A stretch of 64,000 nucleotides of DNA from Haematobia irritans (Eukaryota > Arthropoda > Insecta > Diptera > Muscidae), in NCBI RefSeq assembly GCF_050003625.1, contig NC_134398.1:66410891-66474890 (forward strand). Direction: 5' to 3'. Below the pieces are notes generated by a model. That model ran no database searches. It had not been told where the DNA came from and saw only the letters and a program-made list of their open reading frames with translations. The position numbers and the translations under genes are program-made. Position 1 is the stretch's first letter, and every line of letters starts with the position of its first letter. Of this stretch, positions 14,476-25,654 are shown piece after piece.

Positions 14476-15085
14476 TAATTTTCTACGATCGTTATCTCGA
14501 AAACTAAGCATTTTACGCAAAATTTTTACTCAACATTTTTTCTTTAAAATACACCATTTATTCCCAATATGTATGTTTTGTAAAAAATGATGTCATTTTT
14601 CGAAAAAGTGGTAAAATATTTAAATTTTAAACGATCGATGTCTCGAGAACTAAGCATTTTTGGGAATATGTTTACTAAACATTTTCTCTTTAGAATACAC
14701 CACTTATTCCCAATTTACACTATTTGATTTAAATTTTGTAAAAAATGTAGCCAGTTTTCGTAAAAGTGGTAAACTATTTAATTTTTCAACGATCGATATC
14801 TCGAGAACTAAGCATTTTTAGTAAAAAAAATGTAGCCAGTTTTCGTAAAAGTGGTAAACTATTTAATTTTTCAACGATCGATATCTCGAGAACTAAGCAT
14901 TTTTAGTAAAATTTTTACTTAATATTTTCTCTTTATAATACACCATTTATTTATGTTTTGTCTTAAATTTTGTAAAAAATGCAGCCAATTTTCGAAAAAG
15001 TGGTAAAATATTTAATTTTCAACGATCGATATCTCGAAAACTAAGGATTTTTTGGCAAAATATTGATGAAAGATTTGAACTTTCA
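14476..15085. repeat. satellite array edge, block C
   Basis: A few degenerate 158-bp units, including a partial unit duplication at about 14750-14890. The last recognisable core (about 15020-15090) is the short-spaced variant with a diverged second core. It then changes abruptly to Helentron-type repeat sequence. Confidence 0.85.
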
Positions 15086-16185
15086 ACGATCTGAACGATT
15101 CAACGATAGGCGACTACAGAGGCCAAAGTTTTGCTTCGATTTGTTTGATATTTTGCCCAGGGAGTAGAACTGATATTACATCTGTGATATCAAAGTTGGT
15201 TGAAATCGATTCAGATATAGCTTAAATATATACTTTTCGGCCGATTTACACTCATATGACCACATTGGCCAAAGTTTTACATTGATTCACGTACAATTTT
15301 ACATAGGGAGTAAAATTAAGATTATTTATATGCGTGCCGAATTCGGTTGAAAGTGGTTCAGATTCATAGGTTGCTCCTACATATATCTTTCGTCCGATTT
15401 ACCCTCAGTTGACCCCAGAGGCCAAAGTTTTACTACGATTTACGTCAAATTTTGCACAGGGAGTAGAAATGTCATTGTAGCTATGTCTGGATGGGTTGGT
15501 GGAAATCGGTTAAGACTCAGATATAGCTCCGTATTTATCTTTCACCCAATTTATACTCAGTTGACCACAGATGCCAAAGTTTCAATTTGATTTGTGTGAT
15601 ATTTTGCAAAGGCAGTGGAACTGACATTACACGTCACAGTCAGTTGACCATAGAGGCCAAAGTTTTACTCTAATTTACAAAGTTTTTTCTCAAATTTGCT
15701 ATACCTGGAATAATTCCTTAAAATCGGATAATATTCAGATATAGCTACCACATACACCTTTTGTCCCTTTTATACTCATGTCACCCAATTTACACTCAAT
15801 TGACCACAGATGGCAAAGTTTCACTTCTATTTATGTGATATTTTGCAAAGAGAGTGGAACTGGCATTACATGTCACAGTCAGTTGACCATAGAGGCCAAA
15901 GTTTTACTCAAATTTGCTATACCTGCAATTATTCCTTAAACTCGAACAAGATTCAGATATTGCTACCACATATACCTTTTGCCCCTTTTATACTCATGTG
16001 ACCACAGAGGTCAAAGCTTTCCCAGATTTAAAGGTGTCATTCTAACTATACAGAAATATATGCACAGTTGATATATTTCCCGTATATACATTTGTATTTC
16101 TTTCATCCGATTTAGACTCATATTACCATGGGGCGTAAGATTAGATAGCCTCCATGTACACTGATTTCACAAATTTATTTTATAA
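15086..16185. repeat. degenerate Helentron-type ~151-bp repeat array
   Basis: Seven or eight diverged units contain AGGCCAAAGTTTTAC, the phrase TTGCACAGGGAGTAGAA and GTTCAGATATAGCT. The first motif recurs near 15118, 15268, 15420 and 15571. The same unit lies inside better-preserved Helentron-like elements at 25.7-26.6 and 52.9-53.5 kb. Neither the head (GTCY tract) nor the 3' hairpin is visible, so this is an eroded internal fragment. Confidence 0.7.
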
Positions 16186-16186
16186 T

Positions 16187-16335
16187 AGCCGGAATGCACC
16201 TGTAGGGAAAGTTTCTCTATCCATATTTTGGATAGATATTTTAATTAGAATAATTTCCAAAAGACGTCTTTAGCAATTATTTATATTATGTTCCTTCAAT
16301 GTCCGTATCAAAATTATATTATTTACATTAAAAAT
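16187..16335. mobile_element. eroded MITE end
   Basis: AGCCGGAATGCACCTGTAGG resembles the inverted end of the 365-bp MITE at 5722. No matching second end is visible before the Helentron that follows, so it is treated as a truncated relic. Confidence 0.35.
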
Positions 16336-17900
16336 ATTAACAAGTATATACAGCAGTAAGTTCTGCCTGGTCGAATCTTAAATACCCACCACCATGAATC
16401 AAATGTAGATTCTTTGAAATTTCAGGTGTTTGATGACAGATATTCTCCCAAGCAGAGCAGTTCAACTAGTACACTTCCCGAAGATAAATTTAAAGATTTT
16501 ACCTATGAAGACTATATCAGATTCGGGATTTATAAGAACCATTTTTGTTTGAGTTTTAGAGAAATCATTAACATCTCTTGAAAGTGTGCAAGAAACTGAT
16601 GAAATAACGCCCTGATGTGTAAATCTGTAGATTTTCACCTGCATTATTTAGATGATTACGAGAATTAAAATCTGAATATTTTACTTTCAGTTTCAAGCAA
16701 TTTTCTTGATCAGTGCGCCTTCTATACCCTCAGGAAGTGAAATCGGTCTATATGGAGGCCTTACAAAATGGACCGCTAAAACCTAAATCTGATTCACGTT
16801 TTTGTGTGTCTAAAATACTAGTATTATGGCATTCCAATTTGTCGCAATTCGGACAAAAAACTATAGTTTATAGAAACCCAAGAAGTTAAGTCGGGAAATC
16901 GGTTCTATGGGGGCTATACTAAAACATAGACCAATACTCAACAATTTTTTCACACCTCTTTATGGTCCTAAAATACTTCTAGATTTCAAATTTCAGACAA
17001 ATTGGATAAAAACTACGGTTTCTAGAATCCCAAACAATGAAATCATTTCTTGCACATCTATTTATAGTCATACAAAACCTCCAGATTTTCAATTTCAGGC
17101 AAATTGGACAATAACTACGATTTCTACACACCCAAAAAGTAAAATCGCAAGATCGGTCTATATGGGTGCTATACTAAAACATTGACCGATTCTCACCATT
17201 TTAGGCGCACCTCGTAACATATTTCTAGATTTCAAATATCGTGCAAATTGGATAAAAACTACGGTTTCTATAAGCCAAAGAAGTAAAATCGGGAGATCGG
17301 TATATATGGGGGCTATACCAAAAAATGGGCCTATACTCACCATTTTTGGCGCACCTCTTAATGGTTCTAAAATACCTCTAGAATTTCAATTTCAGGCAAA
17401 TTGGACTAAAACTAGGGTTTCTATAAGCCCAAGAAGTAAAATCGGGAGATCGGTCTATATGGGGGTTATACCAAACCATAGACCGATACTCACCATTTTT
17501 AGCACACCTCTTTATGGTCTCCAAACACCTCTAGATTTTAAATTTCAGGCAAATTGGATAAAAACTACGGATTCTAGAAGCCCAAGAAATAAAATCGGGA
17601 GATCGGTCTATATGGGGGCTATACCAAAACATGGACCGATACTCACCTTTTTTGGCACACCTCTTTATGGTCCTAAAATTGTGCACAATTTCAGCACGAT
17701 TGCTTTATTATTGAAGACTGTAGCGTGATTACAACAGACAGACAGACGGACAGACGGACATGCTTATATTGTCTTAGAATTTCTCCCTCATCAAGAATAT
17801 ATATACTTCATATAGTCGGAAATCGATATTTCGATGTGTTACAAACGGAATGACAAACTTATTATACCCCCGTCACCATTCTATGGTGGTGGGTATACAA
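16336..17900 (-). mobile_element. non-autonomous Helentron/DINE-like element
   Basis: Read on the minus strand it has: a head with TATACCCACCACCATAGAAT and a complementary GGTGACGGGGGTATA (near 17860-17897); TTTGTCATTCCGTTTGTAAC; a short TA tract; a GTCY microsatellite (near 17740-17762); about five tandem units of ~150 bp containing AGATCGGTCTATATGGGGGC; and a 3' end with a GC-rich hairpin-like tract followed by TATATACTTGTT at 16340. This order matches the mini-me/DINE class known in Diptera. Long in-frame translations of the units are a repeat artefact. Confidence 0.75.
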
Positions 17901-18293
17901 ATTGTGATGCTGAATCAGAGTTTATTTACATTTGTTGATTTGGTGACACAGAGAATGTCAGAGGCGATAACTGTGATGAGAATAAACGGCGACATAAATT
18001 CAATTTTATTGTAAACAAATGGCAACATCTTTTTTTAATAAGAAATAATAAAACGTCGATATTTAATAGAAATAATATATAATTAAGTCTGAAAAGACAA
18101 AAAAACACTTTAAATATGATAGAGGTTGGCATTCCAGTACAAATCTCAAAGAAAAAAAAAAGTCCCTGAACTATCAACGTCTCCGAACAATGCGTTGCAA
18201 TGAAGAAAAACAGCGGGACAGTCCTCAAACAATGCAAATGAGCCCAAACAATGCGCAACGATGAAAAAGTGTCTTCAAACAATGCGCTGAGAG

Positions 18294-18296
<3 letters not shown>
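17901..18296. other. gene-free stretch with short tandem motif
   Basis: No gene recognised. Four or five copies of AACAATGCG-like motifs occur at about 18185-18285, spaced 25-40 bp apart. Confidence 0.5.

Positions 18297-18342
<46 letters not shown>
18297..18342. repeat. (TA)n then poly-T microsatellite
   Basis: A run of alternating TA of about 32 bp is followed by about 14 T. Confidence 0.95.
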
Positions 18343-18343
<1 letters not shown>

Positions 18344-19330
18344 GAAAATAAGAAAATATGGTTTGCTTTGAAGTATATGTTATAATTTGAAGTTTTAAAT
18401 TGACATTTGTTGATATATCGACATAATAGAAGGAGAATTCGATAAATAAAATCTGTATCCTAATTTTAAATTTATATAGTCTAGTTAGATAGTTCCCTAA
18501 AAATGTCTTTATTTTAAAGAAGTGAGAAGGTCAAATTCATTTCAAGTAATTTTTTTTTTTCACTGTATGCAATCAAAAAAACAAGTTTACTTGGTTCCGC
18601 CGAATATTCAATTTAGGATTTTGGTAGCGAAGTCGAGGCTTCTTGAAACTGCACCCAGAAAAGGAATATAATCACCCCCATATGAAAATTGTCGTTAAAA
18701 AAGTAGTGAAAATATTCTTTTTGGATCCAGAAGTTGTGCAAAATTGGAGCAGAGGCAATGAATTTAAAGCCATTTCAACATCCGTTGCACTGAATTTGCA
18801 TTACTTCTTAAGATGTGATCCGAATTCAGTTTTTTGAATGTGAATTAAAAATTTTGAGATATTTTACCAACTAAATATCTTTTTTATGATTTGTTGTGAT
18901 AGTTAATGTATTTTGACGTTAATGCATTGATTTAAAAAATTCACAATTTTTCTAGAATGGATATTACATTTCGTTCGACAAATGTTTAATAATTTGTACC
19001 ATTTGAATAATTCTTACTCTGTTTTTAACTTATTTGAAACGAGAAAAGTTAAAATTACCCATTAAAAATATGAAAAAGCGAGTAATAAGAAATTGAATTA
19101 AAAGAAGGGAGGACATTTTTTTTGCTTTTACAGTTGTGGCAATTTTTTTTTTCTGGGACCTAAGACATGTTTCAAGAGCAAAATTTTGTTTTTGGACAGT
19201 GTTTTTCCAAGAGCTTGCAGATTTGAAATTTGAATAAAACACCTGCCAAATTATGAAATGGCGAAAAATGGTAGATAATTTCTTGGAATTTAACATTTAA
19301 ATGTAATTTCAGGCATATTGCTACCACGAC
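18343..19330. other. gene-free stretch, no family recognised
   Basis: AT-rich. A 64-codon open frame at 18643-18837 (+) has fairly balanced composition (PEKEY...DPEVVQNWSRG) but no motif I recognise and no neighbouring support, so no gene is called. The rest shows nothing identifiable. Confidence 0.4.
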
Positions 19331-19334
19331 TATT

Positions 19335-19930
19335 TTAGACAAAGGTCATTCTGAAGGTCCAATGTTCGATCATCGTTTCAAGCATTTGAGGGCGTAATTC
19401 ATGACAAATAGTCAATGGTTTCCAAAGCGTCAATTGTGGCTGGTTTATCCATGTAAACCAATGACGCGTTCGTGTGATTTGACACCACTCGATTATTTTT
19501 GTGGGGATACCTGAACCCCACAAAAATAATCGAGTGGTGTCAAATCACACGAACGCGGAGGACAATTCATCAGTCCATTTCTCGAATTAATGTTGTCGCA
19601 GAAATGTTCTGTCAATAAGGTGCCAGTATGACAAGTGGCACCATCCTGTTGAAACCTCATTTTGTTTACATCCATATCTTGAAGTTTTGGCAACAAAAAT
19701 TAATTGATAATGATTCTGTATCGATTTACATTCACGGCAACGCGTCGTCCTCCCTCATTTTTAAAAAAATAAAGATCGATGATTCCACCAGCCCATAGAC
19801 CGCATCAAACAGTACATTTATCGGTATGCAATGGTAATTGTTGGCCTTCCAGCTTAGGGATACCAACATCAAAACTCGATTTTGTGTAAAAAAATGGTGA
19901 AAAATCGATGCCGGCTTCGACTTTTGCATA
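19335..19930 (-). pseudogene. relic of a rosa-like (D41D-type) mariner transposase
   Basis: Minus-strand fragments in shifting frames match the catalytic half of a Tc1/mariner transposase closely related to the better copy at 45227-45940. Visible are RFQQDGATCHTG (second catalytic Asp), PPRSCDLTPLDYF (third Asp region), then KPATIDALE-like and LRPQMLETMIEHW C-terminal segments, which need frame changes. The interval between the second and third Asp is 37 residues here against 41 in the 45-kb copy, which implies small deletions. A perfect foldback interrupts the gene just after DYF. The N-terminal DNA-binding part is not visible. Certainly inactive. Confidence 0.75.
19465..19557. repeat. perfect 42-bp inverted repeat, 9-bp loop
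   Basis: Arms 19465-19506 and 19516-19557 are exact reverse complements (starting CGCGTTCGTGTGATTTGACA) around the loop ATACCTGAA. The right arm is the genuine transposase segment; the left arm is an extra inverted copy. Confidence 0.95.
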
Positions 19931-19954
19931 CGTTAGTTAAATGAGCGCAAACAA

Positions 19955-20330
19955 ATTATACACATTATACACAAATGAAGCATAAATATTGGCTAAACTC
20001 ATCATCCCACAAAATAGTTCGGAATCTCTTCAAATTTAAAATTTTGCCAATAATGCGTCCATATTAAACTTCGTATGACGCTAAAGACATTTTTGCAATT
20101 TCGAAATCCACTTTTCACATTCAAACTAAGAAATTTTCTTTAATAATAAAATACTTATGCCTAATAAATTTTGTTGAATTTGTCGAAGTATTCTTTTTTT
20201 ATTTTTGCGAAATCGGCGTGACATCTGCGTTTACAATACAGTTTAGTTAAAAATTTCCAAAGTTAACCAAAATTTTCTAGAATTAACCAAAATGTTCCTT
20301 CCTGGTGGGTTCACAGTTTTTTTAGTGCAG
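19955..20330 (-). mobile_element. truncated TA-flanked MITE, family of 61030-61545
   Basis: On the minus strand it begins CACTAAAAAAACTGTGAACC, then reads ACCAGGAAGGAACATTTTGG. Several internal phrases match the element at 61030 in the same order (CAAATTTAAAG, GTTAGTCTAATT-like tracts, AAGAAAATTT). The distal end is not clear. Confidence 0.55.
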
Positions 20331-20370
20331 GAATTTATATATTTATTTATTTATTAAAATCTTTATTATA

Positions 20371-21621
20371 AAGGGTGATACGGTCAAAATTTGGTCAAGG
20401 GAAAACGCGTGTAAATCGGTGAAATCGTTTATTTAAAAAATCAAATTAAATTTATCTTTCAAGTTCAATTAGTATAAAATTCAGGAAAAATATTCAGTTA
20501 GGCTTTCGCTATTCCAAATCCGAATTGCCGGGCCTCACGCTTGACACCTGCCATCATATTTTGTACAGCCACCTTGTCCACCTTCTTCGCCGCAGAAAGC
20601 CAGTTTGCCTTGAACTGCTGCTCGTCCTTAGCAGTTTTTTTGGTCTTCTTTACGTTCCGCTTGACAATAGCCCAGTATTTCTCAATTGGGCGGAGCTCTG
20701 GCGTGTTGGGAGCGTACCACTCCATGGCCTTTTTACCGTAATGGCAAGATGCCAAATCCAGCAAAAACAGTACGGAACAACCGTGCTTCTTCAGGAAAGG
20801 CAGCAGACGTTTATTCAAACACTCTTTCACGTAAATTTCTTTGTTGACACTCCCGGAAGCTATGAAAATGCTGCTTTTCAAGCCACAGGTACAGATGGCT
20901 TACCAAACCAGATATTTCTTTGCGAACTTTGACAGTTTTATGTGCTTGAAAATATCTGCTACCTTTCCCCTTCCTTTTGCCGTATAAAACTCCTGTCACG
21001 GAAGCTGCTTGTAGTCGGCTTTGACGTAGGTTTCTTCGTCCATTACCACGCAGTCAAACTTCGTCAGCATCGTCTTGTACAGCCTCCGGGATCGCGCTTT
21101 GGCCGTCGTATTTTGTTTATCATCGCGATTTGGAGTCACTACCTTCTTGTAAGTCGATAGTCCGACTCGTTTTTTGGCTCGATGCACGGTTGTAGACGAT
21201 ACACCCAGCTTATTAGCGGCATCTCGGAGAGAGAGGCTAGGGTTTCGTTTGAAACTACCGACAACTCTCTTTGTCGTCTCAGCGGCTTCCGGTTTTCGAT
21301 TTCCCCCCGATCCAGACTTCCTGGCTGTCGACAAACGTTCCCCAAACACTTTAATTACATTTGTAACGGTTGATTTGGCAACTTTTAGCGATTTTGCCAG
21401 CTTTGCGTGCGAGTAGCTCGGATTTTCGCGATGCGCAAGCAAAATTTTGATACGCTGCTCTTCTTGCTTGGACGGCATTTTGACAACTGAAGAGTGAATT
21501 CCAAAATCAAAATAAGAGCAACATTCTACACACACACACTTTCAAAATCAGGTTTTTTAAATGCAAAATTAAAAGAAATACGTCAAGTTTATATTGACCA
21601 AATTTTGACCGTATCACCCTT
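20371..21621 (-). mobile_element. DD37E Tc1/mariner-superfamily transposon, 1251 bp
   Basis: Inverted ends AAGGGTGATACGGTCAAAAT / ATTTTGACCGTATCACCCTT, continuing to TTGGTCAA, bound a single minus-strand transposase. TA precedes the left end; the right flank is GA, probably a mutated TA. A second copy with perfect TA flanks is at 48230-52708. The family resembles the ITmD37E group of Diptera. Confidence 0.88.
20498..21478 (-). pseudogene. DD37E transposase, frameshifted
   Basis: Cut-and-paste transposase of the IS630/Tc1/mariner superfamily. The start at 21478 (MPSKQEEQRIK) is chosen because the same start lies in the second copy at 48383; upstream in-frame codons lie in the leader. There are two helix-turn-helix segments (SYSHAKLAKSLKVAKSTV, residues ~22-40; LSLRDAANKLGVSSTTVHRA, ~80-100), then the first catalytic Asp in VVMDEETY (~147). 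The frame breaks near 20997 and again near 20880. The last part has LDLASCHYG (second Asp) and LRPIEKYW (Glu). Compared with the 52-kb copy, 39 bases (13 codons) are missing in frame between this Asp and the Glu, so the 37-residue spacing is shortened to 24. The protein would be dead even without the frameshifts. The C-terminus is intact to the stop. Confidence 0.85.
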
Positions 21622-21885
21622 GAATTACAAATTATAATAAATATATAACAAAAAATCCACTAGCAACTTAGGCTATCGGCTTAGTGCAGGAATGCAATTT
21701 AGTTCCTTTTATTCCTAAAATTTACCAAAAAACGAAAAGTCGCGACGTCAAAGGTCGACTTTTCAGTAATTGCAAAAGTCAAATTTGTGCAGTTGGAAAG
21801 GGTTCTCGATCGCGGTGCACTCTGTGAAATTTGGTTTACAACCAGTCCAGTCTTCGATCCATCTGTGTGGTAGTTATTAACCGTA

Positions 21886-22245
21886 CACTCAAAAAAATGT
21901 TACTTGTTTCAAAAGATTTTTACTTTTTAGTAAATGAAAAATCAAATTTGTAAAATGTTTAACAAATGATCAAATCAAAAAATTAATTTTTCAACATATT
22001 TTCCAAAATTATAAAAAGTTGAAAAATGGAGTGATTCCCATTACAATTTCTATTCCAGCTATGTGGTCACACTTCCTGGCCTCTTTCTTTATAACTCATA
22101 CATCCGTTTACAATACCCTGTTCGCTGCTTCTTTGGCTCGGAATCAATACCAAAATAATTAGTGTAAAGACAAAAAATTTTCCCAAGACGAAATAAATAA
22201 TTAAAATCTTTTGTCTTGGGTATGTTTTTTTTTTTTTTCACTGGT
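21886..22245. mobile_element. ~360-bp TA-flanked MITE (CACT..AAAAAA family)
   Basis: Starts TA|CACTCAAAAAAATGTTAC and ends in a long T-run plus CACTGG near 22245. It contains CTTCTTTGGCTCGGAATCAA, also found in the related elements at 35890-36544 and 36891. The right end is imprecise. Confidence 0.55.
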
Positions 22246-23690
22246 TGTATTTGTGATGGTCAAAAATGGCATTCGTATTTTAATGACATGAAACTTTATG
22301 CTTACAACAATATTATTTTTTTAGTGTACTCTATGCTATTACAAGCAAAAGTACATTGGCATTTCTCCCACATTTCCTATCATATGGTCTAGGCTTTCAG
22401 ATACTTTGATATTGACATAGCACAGTAGACATATTGATACTCTGATAACGTGACAGTCTTAACAAAAGGAAACCCCCACACTCGACGAATGCCACAGTGG
22501 TTGTCATAAGGCAACATCATCTTGTGCCAATCATATCACATGTTGACTGCTGCCACAAATGCTGTGGCAAAAAAAAAATTCTCGTTGCGGTGCTGTACTG
22601 GAAGGCCCATCAATGGAGAGAAAACCTTGAGATGTTATTAAAATGAATTGCTGCCATTCAATACTCAATTTATGTCAATGTAATTGACAATGACAACAAC
22701 AGCGATGTCTTTGTGCTTGACTGGCTGATGATATTCCTGTCATTTGATTTCACCACAACCATAATACAGAAGACAGGTTGAGATTCTGTACAATGTAGTA
22801 TAGTATGGTCGTTTTGTTAATGCAGGATAAAAATTGATTTTGTGGTACAAACTGCAGTTAATCGTATTGAGAACCTTCAATTACTGATTCGAATAAGTAA
22901 TCAATTTCGAATAATTTCAGTGATGGGATAGGCTAGGTTATACTGACATCTAGTTAACTTCGAATAACGTAGATAGCAAAGTACCTATTACATATAACAT
23001 TACTGAAATCTAGAGTGGAGCAACTGTCGTGAAATAGTTGTGACCCTGACCCTTTGACTGCACTCAAAGTAAAATTACTTTCCTCCGGAACGAGGTGGTT
23101 TTGATTTCAGCTTTAAAACATTGCGTTACTAAACTACAACAGAGGAAAAGTATATTTGTCAAATTTATTTGGGCAATGTCCTATAGACTGCAAGATGGTT
23201 GGATGGACGGCCGTTTCCGAATTACCACATTCCTCATCGACATCCTCTACTTGCTGTGAAATTATCAACCAATTAACAGAATAAATTCGGGTAATTCACT
23301 AAACCCAATGTAAACTACACTTGAAGCTCCCGAAAAAAGGTTTTCGTAAGTCGGCTTTGCCTAAATAAATTTTGTACAAATATTTCACTTTTCCTTTGCC
23401 AAAGTTAAATCATCGATTTGAGTGCAGTTGGCTGGGTTTATTTTCAGCGTGTTTCCACTATCTGTATAACAAAATTTCTTTTTGTTATAAGGCAGTTTCT
23501 TCAAGAACAAATAAACCCGTATTATAAACACACATTTCAACGATTTTCTCTAATAGTTATTATTTGCTATAAATTCTGTAGCGTTAAAGGAAAAATTCCG
23601 TTCCTTTTCTTTAAGTGTATTGATTACCACTTAAGATGGTATGGTAAGACGACCCCATAATCTAAACTCTAGCATAGTTTTGTTGTTTTT
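22246..23690. other. low-repeat stretch, possibly host intergenic DNA
   Basis: No gene, transposase or tandem repeat recognised, and no segment here recurs elsewhere in the window that I could find. Base composition is less extreme than in the satellite. Open frames (e.g. 23418-23660 +) lack coding character. It could be original host DNA between insertions. Confidence 0.45.
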
Positions 23691-23800
23691 TTTATAACCA
23701 CTACCATAGGATAGCGATTACGGTGGCCACAATTGGTAGAATTCTACTCTTTGGTAGATTGGTATAATTCTTGGTGTTTTGGTAGATTTTGCAAAATATT
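23691..23800 (+). mobile_element. Helentron fragment
   Basis: TATAACCACTACCATAGGAT looks like a decayed Helentron head, followed by repeats of TTGGTAGAATTCTAC also seen near 34825. Confidence 0.4.
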
Positions 23801-23839
23801 GAACTGAACGAAGACTATTCCATGCGTATTTATTCTATT

Positions 23840-25437
23840 ACACAAGGGAACAATGGTTCTGTTGATTAAGAACTGAATATTGTTTTTAAGGTTATTTGGG
23901 ACGAATTTTCGAGATATACCGTTATGTTCAAAACTAAGGCATTTCCGTTACATACACTTACAGAAAAGACATGTTTGGATATGGTTGCCGCATCCATTTA
24001 ATGCTTATCTAGAGTATATAATTGTCGCGAAAACCAGGTATTTTGTCTTTGTAAAAAAAATTTTCGAGCGGAGAAAAATATATGTTGGCAATAAGCATTT
24101 AAATGGTTCTCAAATGCCGCAAACATGTTCTATTATTTAAATGATAGAATTTGAGACCCTTACATGGTCGGGAAAATCATGTACTTGACCATTAAATTTG
24201 TTTACTTTTTTGCAGAGAAAAAAGTATTTTTATAGGTTACGTATAAAACCATTACGTGGTCGTAAAGACCATGTACATTGTTTTCGTGACCATTTTTTTT
24301 TTGCAGCGAAAAGACTTTTATAAAAAGATTGAGCAGGTACACACGTTTTTCATTTTGCGTGTCAGTCGTGTGTTCTTAGAATGGATGGAGAATACGGAAT
24401 TATAGTGTTTTGTGTTAATTTTTTTATTCAGAAGTAACCACGTGGTTTTATGTGAACACAAAAAAGGAAAGTGAAATTTAAAAAAAATGTACCTGTTTTT
24501 GTTCTGCATTTTGATATATGGTATAATTTATTTATATTTGCACATGATGTCTGCGTTGGTACATTTGATGGGCACGACGTAAATATGGAATGATTACTTA
24601 TTGTTGAAATTGAACCAAAATAGAGTGTGTAAAAATATGTGATGATTGCTTGCACGACATTACAAATACAAATAAACAATGAATTATATTAGTTAATAAA
24701 TAAATAAATAAATAAAGTTGATATTGTGTTTTCTTTTCTCAATTGGCGTGCTTATTTCGATGACGAAAAAAGTTTTTCATAAAGATCAAAACATTTTAGG
24801 TTGTGATCATGTTCTTTTAACTGGAAGAAAAACATTTTGATGAATACCATATCATTTTAGATCGTGACCATGGTCTTTTAATGGAAACAACATTCTTTTT
24901 ATCAATATAATAACGTTTTAGAAGAGGAAAATTTTATTTTTCTTAGAACCATGTTCACTGAGCCTACATATTTGCAGGTGAAAATGTTACATGTTGCCGC
25001 AAACATAGCTCCTATTTTCTCTTCGATAATTCGAATATTGTGATAATCATGTTTCTTCTCTGCGTGTATATTGTTTATTGTTCAGATGTTCTGGTTTAGT
25101 AACAGCGATGGATTCTTAGGAGTATGATTCAAATGACGATATCTCTAAAACTACTAGGAAAATTGGAAAACAATGTAAGCACGGCTTAAAGAGAATATTG
25201 TTTGGGATTTTCGGATTTCTTTTTTAATTCAATATGGTGAACCGCTTTCAAGATATTCCAATATATGTAGCGGAAGGGCCTTAATTTTGAACATTACGGT
25301 ATATCTCGAAAAGTCGAGCTGATAGAAAAAAAAAACAAGTGCAGATTTGGATTCAGCAACCTCAAACCAGTAAAAATTTGCTATAAATTTCAAATCAACA
25401 CAAAAAAGTTCAATTTTGTTCCCTTGTGTTATTTTCG
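23840..25437. repeat. long interrupted inverted repeat (foldback-like element)
   Basis: ACACAAGGGAACAA at 23840 is mirrored by TTGTTCCCTTGTGT near 25424-25437. TTTTCGAGATATACCGTTAT and following sequence at about 23899-23950 are mirrored at about 25265-25320. The left arm is shorter than the right. A separate MITE lies between the arms. Confidence 0.55.
23957..25070. mobile_element. ~1.1-kb MITE nested in the inverted repeat
   Basis: The left end CACTTACAGAAAAGACATG and the right end CATGTTTCTTCTCTGCGTG are imperfect inverted repeats, with GTTGCCGCA just inside the left and TGTTGCCGCAAACAT near the right. The interior repeats phrases such as ACCATG(T/G)...CTTTT in both orientations (24160-24290, 24790-24960). 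Related short ends occur at 46920-47124 and 60861. No coding region. Confidence 0.45.
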
Positions 25438-25654
25438 CAGTACGTATAGAGAATAATAACTATGTTCATTACGCAACCTAAAATCAGTGTTCCCAGTATT
25501 GGAGAGTTTTCCCCAAATTGGAGATATTTTTTGTGGATGGGGACGAAATTTTTGAGTTGGGGACTTGAAGATTTGATGGTGAATTTCTATAAATTTGGAC
25601 AATATAAATATTGAAATGATGAAGATGCACTTAAAAACCAGTGTAATTTTGTGC
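25438..25654. other. short gene-free stretch
   Basis: Nothing recognised before the first Helentron unit. Confidence 0.4.

Noticed and set aside
1..15085. Dozens of similar 60-90-residue ORFs (MQPFFEK.. and MVKYLIF.. types)
   Set aside because: They are the 158-bp satellite read in rotating frames; 158 is not divisible by three, they lack signals of selection, and they end with the repeat unit.
1..15085. CRISPR-like regular repeats; also the 29-bp minisatellites
   Set aside because: No unique spacers between conserved repeats: the whole monomer is tandem, and the DNA is clearly eukaryotic.
18643..18837. 64-residue ORF as a gene
   Set aside because: No recognisable motif, no supporting context or second copy; length is within chance expectation.
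20525..21416. Plus-strand ORFs opposite the DD37E transposase
   Set aside because: Antisense shadows of a recognised minus-strand transposase.
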